From contig NC_091131.1 in the NCBI RefSeq assembly GCF_040183065.1, positions 17,815,300-17,879,299 of the forward strand: 64,000 bases of DNA. The letters are read 5' to 3'. The stretch's first letter is position 1, and the number at the start of each line of letters is the position of its first letter. The position numbers were made by a program, and so were the translations under genes. This stretch comes from Periplaneta americana (taxonomy: Eukaryota; Arthropoda; Insecta; Blattodea; Blattidae). Below, in pieces: positions 1 to 15,941 of the stretch. The notes under the pieces are model-generated. The model was not told the origin of the DNA. It worked only from the letters and a program-made list of their open reading frames with translations, and ran no database searches.

Positions 1-48
1 GCAATGAACCTTCGGGTTCCTTAAAAGCCATTTGTAAGTAAGTAAGGT
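1..48 (+). mobile_element. 3' end of RTE-like LINE with TAAG tail
   Basis: AATGAACCTTCGGGTTCCTT, AAAAGCC and a short TAAG repeat match the 3' end seen on complete-ended copies at 17922-18169, 37474-38590 and 46402-47510. Confidence 0.75.
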
Positions 49-413
49 AGTAGCAGTATCATGACCTAAGTAGTTGCGTAATAGAAGTATCATTACCTAC
101 CTAGTTGCATAATGAATGTGTTTACGACATTTTTATTAGTGATGAAAAGCCCACATTACATAATCAAAGTGGATAAAATATATTTAATCGGTTAATTGAA
201 TTTTTTAATTAGTCCGCTAATCGGTTCGATTAATCGATTAAATGGACAGCTCTAATTCCCATATAGGCCTATATTTACATAAATATACTCAACTTCTCTA
301 AATACATCTGCAAAGTGACACAAAAATGAGAGAAATTTAAATATTATCTTGCTTACCTGAATTGAATCTACAGGGCGGTTGAAAAGAGTTGCGACAGTTA
401 TGAATCATTCCAG
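49..413. other. Intronic sequence, nothing recognised
   Basis: AT-rich sequence with a short cluster of TTAATCG-like motifs at ~185-245. It ends in the polypyrimidine/AG of the first exon in view. Confidence 0.5.
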
Positions 414-790
414 GCCAGCTGTACCAGATCGCCGAGGAGCTGTACAACACGCAGCTGAGTATCAAGGTGCTGGATGAAGTGACATCAGCGCCGGGCGCGA
501 GGAAGGTGCAGGTGAGGTTCCGGCTGGACTTCGACAACCGCGAGTTCGTGCTGTCGCGCACGGGGAAGCACACGCACATGGAGCGGCTGACGCTGCCCGC
601 GGTGCCGTGTTCGATGCTCATGCGGCTCTTCCCGTTTGGCTTCGCGTTCGGCGAGGACATGCGCATCCTGGCGGCGGGAGAGAAGCTGCTGCAGGTGTGT
701 GGGACGAGCCCAGACGCGCTGCTCGGCCAGTCCGTCATCGACAACTTCAAGCTGCGCCGACCGCGAGGCATACCTTTCTCCTGGAAGAAC
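414..790 (+). CDS. Gyc-89D-like: Gyc-89D-like exon: end of H-NOX and start of HNOBA
   Basis: The acceptor is ATTCCAG at 407-413 and the donor GTAAGA follows at 791. The exon opens with two bases of a split codon, then reads [14 protein letters not shown], the helical end of an H-NOX domain, followed by a beta-rich linker. [18 protein letters not shown] is the start of the PAS-like HNOBA region, and the exon ends FSWKN in phase 0. An incoming phase-2 intron means at least one more exon lies upstream outside the window. Confidence 0.9.
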
Positions 791-3212
791 GTAAGAGACT
801 TTTAAGTACACCCTGTAGATTCGCGTGTAAAACACACAAAAAAATATAAGTACTAAATAGACAGGCAAAGCTACTTCAACACGATCAAATTTTCGTCAAA
901 TTCAACGCTTCAAAAGACTTTTCAGAACTTGCCAATACTTTGCAAATTTTATTGCCAAATCACTTGCAATATTTTATGACTATTTTGAAGCTTTAGAGTA
1001 AATATGAACTAAAAATTTGGAAAGCTTTGTCACAAGTGCTTGTTAGTTACATCAATATGAAATATATTTAAAAAAGGTAGCTTCTAAACCAGCGTTTCTC
1101 AAACTATGGTCCTCGAGATCTGCCCTTTTGGTCCTTCAAAAAAGATATAAGAAAAAATAAAATTCAAACGAATTCCGTATCACACTATAGCTGAAAATCT
1201 CAGAGTTTGTAAATGATACATGGCAATCGCCTTTCACTTTTTCTCCCAATACTGACATTTTATGAAATTTATTTACCCTACCCGTCTATTGACTTCCCCA
1301 CTCTACTGTCAGCAACAAAAGAAGTATTTAAAGCACTGTGAACGTGGTGTTTCTCGCCCGCTATCTTTTCCGTACACATCTGGCGTCGTGCGTGTAATCC
1401 AGCAGGGGCTATCCGAATTCATAACAGAGGACCAAAGTACCGAATCTTTTCATGTATTTATGACTTTCTTAATAGTTTTGCCGACTCTCAATCTGCACAT
1501 TGAAATGGTCACGTACATGCAAAATTGCATCTTTACTCGGTCATGTTTCTGCATTAACTTTTATTTTTTCTGTTTTTACAGGTGGTGATATAAGAAATTT
1601 TCTTCTGTTAACATTAACTTAATTAATACTAATATAAAATTAATCGAATTAAATTAATTTTAATTAATTATTTCTACATTAAAATCTAAGTAAAAGGTAA
1701 AGGTAAAGGTATCCCCGTAACATGCCATGAAGGCATTTGGGGGGCATGGAGGTAGAGCCCCATGCTTTCCATGACCTGGGCACTAGAATGAGGTGGTGTG
1801 GTCGGCACCACGCTCTGGCCGCCTTTTACCCCCGGGAAAGACCCGGTACTCAATTTTATAGGAGGCTGAGTGAACCTCGGGGCCGTTCTGAAAGTTTGGC
1901 AACGAGAAAAAATCCTGTCACCACCTGGGATTGAACCCCGGACCTTCCAGTCCTTCCAGTCCAGTCTACCAACTGAGCTACCCGGCCGCCCTTAAAATCT
2001 AAGTATAATGTATTAAAATATGCTGCATAAGTGATAAATTTGCTTTCGAAGGGAACAAGAGTAAGGTGGTCCGGGGAACTGTTCTGACTTTAAAAAGTGG
2101 TCCGCACTTCAGAAAAGTTTGAGAAACGCTGTTCTAAACTATTAGCCCTAATGACGCTAAATTTTGTCCAGACGATATTATTGTTGATATGTTTATATAG
2201 CCTAGTTTAAAATATATTTTGAATGAAAATTAAAGAAGTTTTAAAAATCACATAAGCACCGCCTTAAACAAAACAAGTCTATTCTGTTCGCGAACCGTAG
2301 ATTAATTCCTGATGTCAACGACCTGAATATTCCACCTGTGAAACTGAATAAAACAATCATCCCGTTTAGCTCTACCGTAAAAAATCTCGGAGTACATTTC
2401 GAATCTAATCTCAATTGGGATACGCATATTAAATATACATGTAAGAAGGCATTCTCTATTCTCCATTCACTGAAAAGATTGTATCATTATCCATCTAAAT
2501 TAAAACAGACGCTGGTACAGACACTCATTCTACCTCACTTCGATTATTGCGACGTTTTGTTCAGTGATCTCAGGATTGATTCCGCTCAGAAACTACAGCG
2601 TGTTCATAACGCGTGCGTCCGCTTCATTTGTAATGTTCGATATTATGATCATATCTCACATTCTTTCAAGAAGTTATCATGGCTTAGGTTACATGAGAGG
2701 AGAAATCTGCACTCACTTTCTCTCTTATATCGAATTATGCACTCTTCATCCCCCTATTATTTATTCGCTCGTTTTCATACTCTCTCTCGCTATCATAACA
2801 TTAATACTAGATCACAACGCGATAACACGCTAGAAATTCCACTCCACACATCATCTCTGTATTCCTCATCCTTCACTGTTGCTACCTCTCGTCACTGGAA
2901 CTCTCTGCCGCCTGAAGTCAAGGGCTGCCGAACATTGAATTCTTTCAAATCCAAGTTAGAAAATTATCTTATGACGAGTTGCCAAACTAACTTACTATTA
3001 TGACAAGTGTTGTATTGCATGTTTCCACGTATTCACACTTTTTTTATGTTCTAATGATATTCAACTTATTTTATATTTTTGTTTTCATATTTTCCGATAA
3101 TGTTATATCTCTAATGTGATAAGTTGAGCTATATATAATCTTAATTTTCCTTATTGTGTGTACTTAGAAATATTGTATTCACTGTATACTTTGTACTGCA
3201 CTATTTTATTAC

Positions 3213-3254
<42 letters not shown>

Positions 3255-3543
3255 CATTATTATCATTATTATTATGAATAATTGTCTTTTTTTGTATGCC
3301 TCATTTATTTTGACCTGCTGTTCACATATTATTATGCTTTTTTCTTTCTTTCTGTATGTTATATATTATGTCTGATTTCTTCTTATTTGTTGTTTATTTT
3401 TTATTATTATTATTACCTTATTCAGTTTTGTGTGTAAATTTGTAGTGTAATTTGTTAATTTGTAGTGTTTTTGTAACGCAGTCTTTACTCCTGGTTGAGT
3501 GTTAGAGAAGGCCGTATGGCCTTAACTCTGCCAGGTTAAATAA

Positions 3544-3614
<71 letters not shown>

Positions 3615-5300
3615 AAGTAACTTCTTTGTCGATCCGAAAGTTTGTCGATATACCTAATCAAGATAAACGCCGTATATTAGTGCCAGAAATCTCGAATCTA
3701 GTAAAAGCAACAGTAATTTAATATCATTAACCGGGTGTTGCAGACCATGTACCTGCATTCAGTACTCTTCGAGCTGGAGGTGATCCGCACGCTGAAGGTC
3801 GAAGAGGACAAGGGTGCGGCGAACGTAGTGGACGACAAGCACAACCCCATGCTGCCCCTGCTGTTAGACCGCCGGCGAGGCAGCCAGGGTACGCGCAGCA
3901 TCCTGCTCAAGGGGCAGATGAAGTACGTGGACGACATCAAGGCTATCATCTTCCTCTGCAGTCCTCTGTAAGTAATGTAAAGTTAATTAATCAATAGCCG
4001 CCTTCACATAAGCCCGCCATCGGTTCCTATTCTGATATTCGGTTCCTAATAGGTTGCAACCGCCAAATTACTCTTCAAGGAACGACCACTCATATAAATT
4101 GAGGGAAAGAAGGCTGAGGACGGACACTGGAAAGTTTCCTTTTCTCAATCGTACTATCAGGGACTGGAATGATTTACCTGCAGACTTACTAAAGGCTTTA
4201 CCAACAACCAAAAACGTATTTAAAAATAGGCTTAAGGACTTTACTAATAGACGGTAATTATACCTATACTGTTTTTGCTGTAAGAAAAATCCTAATGTAA
4301 ACATAAGCACGTGGCTGTCATACCCGTGATTGGCTCCCAGTCGAAACACTCACATGACGCAGGAAAATATAGTTCGTATTTGGAAACCACAATCTTGTAT
4401 TATTTGAAAATAAAAAATTGAATTCTAGTTGTTAAATACGATGAAACATTTAACTTCACTCATATGTAAAATGCTATGTAAAAGAAAAGCTACTTTTATA
4501 TTTTGTTATGTAGTATGAACGCGGATGAATACCAACAGTAATACCGAGGTAGTCTGTTCTTGTAACAAGCTGGCGTCACTTGAGCTCGTATTTTGTTGTT
4601 CACGTAAGCTAGTATCGAAGTATGGTTTCTGTATCCTCAAATATCCATTGTGAAGACATAAGACTTAAAATAATTTAATTGTAGTAATTATAAAGTAAAT
4701 GTTTCCTAAACAAATGAATGCATAGTAGTGAGGTTAGGCCTACTTGACGAGTAACGTGAATTGTTTAACATGAAACAGAATGTACAACAGTAGGCGGGAA
4801 CACGTACTGAGAATCTATGGCGCTAAACAGCGGCCAGTGAAGCCTCACTTCAGTCACGTGCTATTGTTTACATCAGAATTTTTCTTACAGCGAAAAGATT
4901 ATAGTATGTAAAGGATGTAAATGATATTTTGTTATTGAAGTGTTGTATCAGTGAAGAATTATGTTGTGTCAGTGAAGTGTGTCGTGTCAGTGAAGTGTGT
5001 TGTGTCAGTAAAACGTGTTCCTGTCAGGGAAGCTTTATAGTTTATAGTGGCAGTGCAAAGTATTTGAACAGTGAAATGTTTTTGAAGTGTTAGTGAAATC
5101 AGGATAGAATCAGTGAAATGTGTCGTAGTTCCAGTGCAGTGAGTTGACAGCGAAATGAGTGTAATGTGGAAAGGTACTTGTGCAGATATGAACATATCAT
5201 ACTCGTGGGTTTTAGTTCGAACTTAGGTTTAAGATACAAATTAGATTTATTTTAAATGTTATTTTAAGTGATCGTGCTTCATTTAATTTAGGATATTCCA

Positions 5301-5361
<61 letters not shown>

Positions 5362-7069
5362 ATAAATTATTGTTAGTATTAATTATTTGTATTAATTATT
5401 GGTATTATTATTAACTGTATTTTTAATTAATAAGTTTATTATTGTCATTATTGAGTGTAATTAGTTACACACTGCCACCGGGTATATACCTATTGCAGTG
5501 TGAATAAATACATACATACAAGATTAATCCAGTCCCTAGCATCATATCCCACCTCCCACAAATCCATTTTAATATTATTCTCCCATCTACGTCTCCGCCT
5601 CCCTAATGGTCTTTTTCCCCCAGGTTTTCCAGCTAACACTCCATATGCTCTGGATTCATTCATACGTGCTACATGCCCTGCCCATCTCAAACGTCTGGAT
5701 TTAATGTCCGTAATTATGTTCTGCAGTAACATAACTTTCTCCATTCTCCTGTACCTTCATCCCTCTTAGCCCCAAATATTTTCCTAAGCACCTCATTTTC
5801 GAACAGTCTTAACCTCTATTCCTCTCTCAAAGTGAGAGTCCAAGTTTCACAACGATACAGAACAACCGGTAATATAACGTTTTTATAAATTAATTCTAAC
5901 TTCCAGTTTTTTTTAGAACAGACTGGATAACAGAAGCTCTCAACCGAATAATAACAGGTATTTCACATATTCAATTTATTCTGCGTTTAATTTCTTCCCG
6001 AGAGTCATTTATATTTGTTATTGTTGCTCCAAGGTATTTGAATTTTTCCACCTCTTTGAAGGATAAATCTCCAAATTTTATATTTTCATTTCGTACAATA
6101 TTCTGGTCACGAGACACAATCATATACTTTGTCTTTTCGGGATTTACTTCCAAAACTATCGCTTTACTTGCTTCAAGTAAAATTTCCGTGTCTTCCCTAA
6201 TAGTTTGTGGATTTTCTCCTAACATATTCACGTCATCCGCAAAGACAAGCAGCTGATGTAGCCCGTTCAATTCCAAACGCTACCTGTTTTCCTGGTCTTT
6301 ACTAATTGCATATTCTAGAGCGAAGTTAAAAAGCAAAGATGATAGTGCATCTCCTTGCTTTAGCCCGCAGTGAATTGGAAAAGCATTCGACAGAAACTAT
6401 ACGGACTCTGCTGTACGTTACACTGAGACATCTAAATACCTGGATTAAATGACATGATAAATTTTATGACCTCAATCCTTGATAACGACTAGAAAATTAT
6501 TAGCCGGAGTGAAAATAAATTTAAATTTCGTGTTTCAAGGGGACTTGTACGCGAATGCATTGAAAAAAAAAAAACATTATAAATTTTTAATTGGCTTTAA
6601 TTTGACAAAATGACTTAATTTTTAGATAATAATAATATAATTATTAATAATAATATTAATAATAATACTAATAATAATAAAAATAATAATAATAAAAATA
6701 ATAATAATAAATAATATAATATATAATAATCTGTGACGCTACAGCCCGTGAAGGGCCTAGACCGACCAGCACAGTGCTGGCTTCACGCCCACATGCCGAA
6801 GCAGAGGTGGACGATCATCCACTCAGAATGGAGGTATCGTGTGGTTAACACGATGACTCCCCCAGCCGTTATAGCTGGTATTCGCAACCGGATTTCGCTA
6901 CCTATCGTAGCTCCCCAAGTGCATCACGATGCTGGGTGGGCACCGGTCCCATACACTGGCCGAAATTTCATGAGAAAATTTCTTCCCCCATGAGGACTCG
7001 AACCAGCGCGCATTCTGTAACGGGAGTCCTAGGCGGGATGCCTTAGACCACGACCCCACGGCGCGGGAC

Positions 7070-7115
<46 letters not shown>

Positions 7116-7117
7116 GC

Positions 7118-7169
<52 letters not shown>

Positions 7170-7495
7170 GTAATAATAATAATAAAAGGTAAAGGTATCC
7201 CCGTAACATGCCATGAAGGCACTTGGGGGCATGGAGGTAGAGCCCCATGCTTTCCATGACCTCGGCACTAGAATGAGGTGGTGTGGTCGGCACCACGCTC
7301 TGACCGCCTTTTACCCCCGGGAAAGACCCGGTACTCAATTTTATAGAAGGCTGAGTGAACCTCGGGGCCGTTCTGAAAGTTTGGCAACGAGAAAAAATCC
7401 TGTCACCACCTGGGATCGAACCCCGGACATTCCAGTCCGTAACCAGTTGCTCTACCAACTGGGCTACCCGGCCGCCAATAATAATGATGATGATG

Positions 7496-7556
<61 letters not shown>

Positions 7557-8997
7557 GTAAAGGAAAACATAGAAATAAATTAATTGCAACATTTGACTTT
7601 CAACATTTTTCCACAGATTTATAGACCTAAAATATTACTTTCCTGTGCCTGAAAATAATACATGCGACAAAAGAGCAGATTTCGATTGCAATTTATCCAA
7701 GCTTAAATTTTACAAACTTAGTTAGTCTGGGCAGCCATATACGGCATTTAGGCCTATATCTGTGACTTTGTTGTGGAGATAAAACTGTGCACACAGTTTG
7801 AGGTGAGATTTTGGCTTTATATCATTAACAGTCCACTGTACAATTTTATTTTTCTATGTTTACTGATAAACTGTATTACAAAAATAATTCTATTCCTATA
7901 TAAATTAATCACAACTTAAAAAATCTTTAACATCATTACATTACACAACAGATGAATGTATTACTGATAAGCTTACCTACTAAAATATTTTATGCTCGAT
8001 CATGCCGAAATGTAGTAATTATACGCCTGGTAGCAGCCCTTTAATGCATGTCATTAAAGTACAACTACTCATTAAAGTACAGGTGTTTTCAGCCAATGAC
8101 AACTCAGCTTACAGGTGTTCAGCCAATGACAAGTCAGCTTTGTACCGTTATAAAACCGCAAGTATCGATTATTCTCGGATATGCAATCGAAAGAGAATTA
8201 GCGAAAAGTCACGGAGGCTGGAAATCCAATACTGTCGCAGAAGGTTATGTTCTGTTACTATAATAATTAGCGTTAATTGTAAATAATATTCAAATAAATT
8301 CAATTTGTCATCTCGTTTTTCAATGTCGAATTCAATAATCAAGGTTATACCAAGTTTAACGGGATTACATCAAGGTCAATGACATTATTGTTCCTCGGAA
8401 AAAATCAATACTTTCGCGTCTGCGCACATCTCACAATTCACGACCTAGAACAAGGTCACTTCCGATCTTGTCAGATACAAATAAAATGTATACATGTGAA
8501 TAATTTCAAGTTAGAAATATGGTCGAGCATAAAAAGTCGTATGAAACTCGCCTATAATGGTAATTAAGAAGCTCGTATGAAAATTATGAAACTCGCTTGC
8601 GCTCGTTTCATAAACATCCATACTCGCTTCTTAATTACTATCATTATAGGCTCGTTGCATAATGTACTATTCTCTAATTCACTGGAAACGTAAAGGTGGA
8701 ATTACTGTGCACTGGGAAACCAAAATCCTAACAGAAAATATATTAATTAAACGTTTTACCAGTTACAGATCCAAATGGACATAGTACCAAAGAAGCTACA
8801 ACCTCTATTACGAGATACCGACAGTTGGCTGAGCTAAGGTTGGGTCAAATTTTTCATTACTTTCAGGATCAACAATATGGACGAGCTTCCCAACATGGGA
8901 CTGTACCTCAATGATCTCAACTTACACGGCCTCAGCCGAGAAATGGTCTTGGCTGGTTGGCAACACTGTTCCAGGTGAGTTCACTGAACACGTTTTA

Positions 8998-9067
<70 letters not shown>

Positions 9068-12000
9068 GTAATAATAATAATAATAATAATCATCATCATC
9101 CTTCACGAATTAGGCCTCTGTAGACCTGTTTCGGCCCCATCTAGCAGTCTTCTTAAAGGTCTTCCTGGTCGACGATGTCCTCTAGGTTTATACTGCATCA
9201 TAATTTTTGGGATTCTTGAATTTTCCATTCTTCTTACATGATCTAGCCAATTTAATTTGTATCTGCTTATTTTTTCTTCTACTGACTCTACTTCTAATTG
9301 TTCTAAAATTTCTTCATTCCTTTTTCGGTCTAAAAGAGTATATCCTGCTGTCCTCCTGAAAAATTTCATTTCCGTTGCTTTGATTCTGTTCATGTCTTTT
9401 TTCTTTAATGTCCAAATCTCGCTTCCGTATAAAAGGGAGGGTAATGCTAGTGTATTATATATTTTTATTCTTGTAGATTTTTGTACTAATTTTGCTTTTA
9501 ATGTATTGTTTATTATTCCTAGAATTTGTGTAAATTTGGTAATTTTCTTGTTCACATCTTTTTCATTTTGATAAGATATTTCACAACCAGATAATTGAAA
9601 TTTTGCACTTGTTCGAGGATTGGTTATTGTGTATTATCTTACTTCTGACTGGGTCTTGTCCTAAAAATGCCATTACCTTTGATTTTTGTGCTGAAATTTC
9701 CATCCCAAAATCTTTTAATATTTTATTTAATGTATATAATCCTCTTTGTAAATTATCCTCTGAATTGGAAATTATGACTTGATCATCGGCATAGAGTAAG
9801 GTATTTAATGTTAGAGCACTGGTTATTTTGATTCCTGATGTGTAGATTTGGTTCCATTTTAAAATAATTTAATAAATAATACGCTAAACTGGAGAATTCC
9901 CACGGTGTCTTTGAACCGTGCCGTTACGTTTAGCACCAAATTTAAGTAAATACACAATCTCACCAACATAAGAACACGACGTTGGTGTGTGGCGTCATTG
10001 GAGGGAGAAATTTGTTTCTTTTCTCTCTCTATCTCCTTCGTTCTGAACATTACTGAGAGATAGCACCACTGTTAGCTACAAGATATATTTGCGCAAATAT
10101 ATTGAAGTAGATTACGTAACCTATTACGTAACTTAGATGAGAGTCTCGAGACAAAACAGTTTTGCTACATTTCTTTTTTTATTAAATGTTAAGCACAGGA
10201 ACGCCATTTCGTAATTTCATTTAAGAAACAAGCCAAACAAATTATCTTTGCATCAAAAACGGATGCTCCCTGGACCAAATTATCGTATTTTATAATTGTT
10301 TGAATGCAACAGAAGCCAGAAGTCTTGCACTTGACTAATGCAGTGAATTATTTAAGAATGTAGTCGCGAATTTTACTACCACCATTTCGATTGTGTTTTG
10401 TTTGGCACGGCTCGGTACGGCCTGGTGACTAGTGGCCAGGGAGTAACGTCGACTATCGACATTGCTCTGCCGTGGGTATTATCCAGTTGTTCCTAATAAT
10501 AATATTAAATATAATAATGTTTGTAGCAAGATTTGTCTTACGGCCGTTTGGTACTGTATTAATTCATCCGGTGACGATTATCAAGTAACAATGGACAACC
10601 ACTAGTAACAGAAAATTCATTGGCATATTATGACCACAGTGATGCAAGAATGTAACAATCTAATTTCCTATTTGGGTGAATTTGATGTTTGATAGTCCAA
10701 CAGAATGTAAAAAGGTGTTTATCTTCATTTACTAGATGAATGTGAATTTTCTTTTACAGCAGAATGTAACAGGCTGTTTATCTTCTTTTACTGGATATTA
10801 TTTATTTTTGACAGTTCTGCTGGATATAACAAGATGTTTATCTTATTATAGATGTATTTGAATTTTGATAGTCGAACAGAAATTTGTTATTTAACAGTCC
10901 AACAGAATGTAACACGCTGCTTCCTATTTCTAAATTAATTTGATGTTTGATAGTCCGGCAGGATATAATATGCTGTGAGTCTTCTTTTATACTACATCGA
11001 TTTGTGGTAGAACAATCCGACAGGATTTTACAGGCCGTTTATCTTTTTCTCTAGATGAATATGATGTTTGATAATTGAGAAGTATGTAACATGGTATTTT
11101 CCTTCTTTTTGTAGATGAGTTTCAACAGTCCAACAAGATGTTACAGGCAGTTTATCTTATTTCTCCAGATGAATTTTGAAGTTTGACGGTCCAACAAGAT
11201 GTAACAGGCTATTTGTTTTCTTTAGATGGATTTCATTTTTCATTTCGGGCGGATTTAATCTTCGATAAGATTACTCTGTTTTTAACTGATTTTCTTACTG
11301 CAAATTCTTTTGCATATGACTGTGAATGAATCGTTAATGTTTTATAGAAATAAAAAAATAATTTCTTATTAATTCTGAAAGTTAATTAAATCTGCAATAG
11401 GTTTATACAGGGTCATCATTTTATTTTTACTAACATTTTAAATATTAACTTGGCTGTACCTCTAGATCAACGCCGTTTGCTACCCCCTTCCACGACTGGA
11501 GTTCGATGATACTGGCGTAATATACAAACAAATCACTTTATTAGGTATAGGAGGGAAGAAACGTAGTTCATCCATTTACGTAACCTAGGAAATATCGCGA
11601 TTTTGAGTTTTATAATTTTGATTAGGTTTTTGTTTAATCAAAATACAGTACAGTATTAACAATGAGTGTTTTTACTCACGACCTGAACTGTCCATGTGGA
11701 CGTATTCATTTTGCAGTGTATATTATACTGTCTACAGCACATTAACGTACAATACAAGGAATGAAGTTAAATTGAAAAATAATCATAACATGGATATTTA
11801 AACACATGGTGGCCGTTCATTTCGATACAGGCTTCAGTTCTAATGTGCATATTATCGCACTATAGACTATTGTACATAATCCCAATTACCAGTTTCGTTC
11901 TTCGTACTAGTAACTCAAGTCGAAATAATTCTGTACCTACTCTATATAAGAGTACCTTACGTACTGTAAATTCAATCTTCACTTCTGCTCGATCCGAAAT

Positions 12001-13185
12001 GAAAAAAATTACTGAGACATGCTATTTACTGTCCGTCTAAGTGGTTATGTCGTAGGGTCGTAGAAAGGGAGGAAATCACGTGACAGTTAATTACTTAACG
12101 AGGTCCTTTTATTTAAGTTATTTTAAACAGTTGTACAATATTACGTAGACGTCCAAATCCTAACAGAAATTAATGTTCTCAGAAAAGAGCTAAGTCAGCC
12201 CAGCCACTAGCTGGCGAATAAAAGCTGGTGGGGGAAACCGGGATACGACGTAGGCAAATGGACGACAGTACCTGTGCGAAAATGATTCAATATTGAAAGC
12301 TCTTTCGTCACTAGAAAACGCGAACATATTTTTGGAACGTACTGTTTACCATGACCGTAAGGCTACTATGACTGTATATGCGGTCTTGGATCTGTGTGGA
12401 GAACGGTTGAACTTCATTAGTAGAAGTGGTGGGAGTGAAGTACATTCAAAAACTCAGGTACAATAAAAATTGGAGTATAAATAAAATGATGTCACTGTAT
12501 TAAGGCTAAATAAAATCAATACAATATAAAATTATGTATGTGTAATTGCTATGTGAGGACAGTGACTGGAGTGTCGCACATTTCGCAGGCTGGAGCTCAT
12601 GTTCGAGCGGGCGGAGCAGCGTTCGATGGAGCTGGAGAGGAGTTACACGCTTCTGGACTGCTGGAAGCGGAGGGGCGACGAACTGCTGTACTCCATGATA
12701 CCGCGCCCCGTTGCCGACCGACTCAGGACTGAGAAGAATTCCTTAAGCACCTGCCAGGTACGCAAGCCCTCAACTGCCTAACCTAGGCCGCCACGAGTTC
12801 TTCTATTCTGCTCCTTTTTTGATGGCCTGTTTTCTATCCACAGTCCTTCGACTCGGTGTCCGTCCTGTTCTGCGAACTCGTGGACTTCAGTTCCTCCACG
12901 GTGCAGGACGCCATGGACGTCGTCATGAGCATGAACGCAGTCTTTACGTGCTTCGATGCCCTCATGGACCGCTACCATGTGTACAAGGTGCGATTCCATT
13001 GAGCGGTTGGCAAGAAAACATTTTTCATTCACTATTACACTTTTACTCGACTGGGGGGATCATAGTGCTAACCACACGATACCTCCATTCTGGTTGGATG
13101 ATCGTCCACCTCTGCTTCGGCATGTGGGCGTGAGGCCAGCAACCGGCTGGTCGGTCTAGGCCCTTCACGGGTTGTAGCGCCACGG

Positions 13186-13256
<71 letters not shown>

Positions 13257-15896
13257 GTTCGATACCCGGCTCCGGAACAATTTTTCCCTCGAAATTATTC
13301 AAATCAACTTTACAGGGAGTTATACCTGAAATCTTGATTTGCATAATACACGTCACTGTTCGTTAACAGAAAACCACAATTTAAGTCACACGGAGTTAGT
13401 GTGCACTCGAAGTTGGTTGCTTGACGGTTGTCAGCCCACTTTGAGGTCTGTGGATATAGAGGGAAAAATTGGATCGGTGTCGGGTAGAGTTCCCGGGTAG
13501 CTCAGTGGTAGAGCGTTGGTACGTTAAACCAAAGGTCCCGGGTTCGATACCCGGCTCCGGAACAATTTTTCCCTCGAAATTATTCAAATCAACTTTACAG
13601 GGAGTTATACCTGAAATCTTGATTTGTATTATTATTATTACACTTTTACTTCGTCACATTACTTTTGACCAATAAAACGGTACGAAAGGACGACTTTCAA
13701 CCAATCATGGCTACTTATCGCACAATTTTATCGCGTCTCTAGCATTTGTTTAATTTTATCGCTTCCCTAGCATTTATTTATTTTTATCACTACCATAGCA
13801 TTTGTTTCTTTGTTTGCCAACATTTTCAATTGCACTGGTCTGGACGTCAAAAAAAAAAAAAAAAAAAAAAATTACAAATCACTCCAGTCGATGCACAGCA
13901 GTTTCAAATATGACTCGCATTGGCATTCAAGAACAAGAATTCATAAAGATCACTGGCCATAGCTATGCATCTTCCCTGAAATCCTATTTACAAATAAATG
14001 AAGAGCACCACTCGCAAATCCTAATAAGATGAGGAATACACCATGTACATCAACGAGTTCCACTTCTTTCACGCACACGTCCAATATAACATCAACTGAA
14101 CCACCAACCACTAAAACATTAAAATTTGAAAACTGTACTTTCACTAATTGTTCCTTTTAAAATTATTCACGTTAATTTTTTATTTCATCATCCCTAATTA
14201 AAACTTTCTAACTCTTGTTTGTATTATTTAGGTTATGTTATAGCTTCTGCTTTATGATATTATGGATAGTCACGTATCAGAGATTGTTTAATGCTGAGAT
14301 TTAATGAAAATCATCTGTCAAGTGACTTTGATTACTGGGATCCGGATGATTGAAGTGGTATGCAAATGTTTTAATAAAAATGAAACTGAATCAACAAACC
14401 TTTCTTGACTAGTAACCGTCCACATAGTTCAATGAAGATTCCATAGTTGGCACAACTGATAACAAGAAAACAGCTACTGCCATCTAGCGTAATGTTGAGA
14501 TGGTACAATAATACATTTGAAGACAGTTGTATTTTCGTAAGTCAATTAATATTTTATTGTATTGCAGTATTTCGTTACTTCTAATCTTTATATACTTTAT
14601 TCTAATCATGTAATAGATGATTAAATCCCACTCGAGTTTTGATTTTCTCTAGATAAATCAAAACCTCTAGTGAGATTACTGTTGATAACATTTTTTGCAT
14701 TAAGAATTACGGTACCACAATATTTTTGCTGAAGATAGGTCTAAAAGCTTACAATTAGACGAAATAAAATCATATTATCAACAGTAATCTCACTAGAGGT
14801 TTTGATTTTATCGATAAATCAAAACTCGAGTGGGATTTAATTGACTATTACACGATTAGAAGAAAGTACATACAGATTATAAGTAACAAAGTACTCCAAT
14901 ACAATAAAATATTAATTGGCTTACGAAAATAAACCTGTCTTCAAATGTATTATTGCACCATTACGCAAGATGGCAGTTGGGCCAACTATGGAATCTTCAT
15001 GGAACTCTGTAGACGGTTACTAGTCAAGAAGGGTTTGTTGATTCAGTTTCGTTTTTATTAAAACATTTGCATTCCATTTCAATCATCCGGATCCCAGTAA
15101 TCAACGTCACTTGACAGATGATTTTCAATAAATCTCAGTATTAAACAATCTCTGATACGTGACTATCCATAATATCATATAGCAGAAGCTATAACATAAC
15201 CTAAATAATATACACAAGTGTTAGAAAAGTTTTAATTAACGACGATGACATAAAAAATAAACGTGAATAATTTTGAAAGGAATAATTATTGAATGTACAA
15301 TTTTCAAATTTGAATGCGGTTGGTGGTTCAATTGATGTTATATTGGACGTGTGCGTAATAGAAGTGGAACTCGTTGATTTAGGCCTACATGGTGTATTCA
15401 ACTTATTCAGGATTTCCGAATGAATAATTTTAAAAGGAATAATTATTGAATGTACAATTTTCAAATTTGAATGTGGTTGGTGGTTCAATTGATGTTATAT
15501 TGGACGTGTGCGTAATAGAAGTGGAACTCGTTGATTTAGGCCTACATGGTGCATTCAACCTATTCAGGATTTCCGAATGGTGCTCTTCATTTATTTGTAA
15601 ATAGGATTTCAGAAGATGCATAGGTATGATCAGTGATTTTTATTAATTCTTGTTCTTGAATGCCAATGCGAGTCATATTTGAAACTGCTGTGCATCGACT
15701 GGAGTGGTTTGTAATTTTATATATATATATATATATCATCATCATCCTTCACGAATTAGGCCTCTGCTGCATTACAAGCCTGTCCAGAGGCTAAAAGTGG
15801 CAGCCCCACTACTGGACTACCTAACGATAAGGCTAGTAACCTATCTTAGGGAAAACTACATTACTTTCAAGCCTCAAACAAGCAGTATAAGGATAG

Positions 15897-15941
<45 letters not shown>

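Noticed and set aside
6898-7458. 186-codon minus-strand ORF with a Leu run
   Set aside because: It runs through two SINEs and an AAT tract.
13485-13560. Functional tRNA-Asn gene
   Set aside because: Cloverleaf is good but C33 and a shared SINE tail (copy at 13257-13350) argue for a SINE head.
15201-15621. Minus-strand ORFs as intact gene
   Set aside because: They are duplicated pieces of the recombinase 3' end, without its catalytic part.
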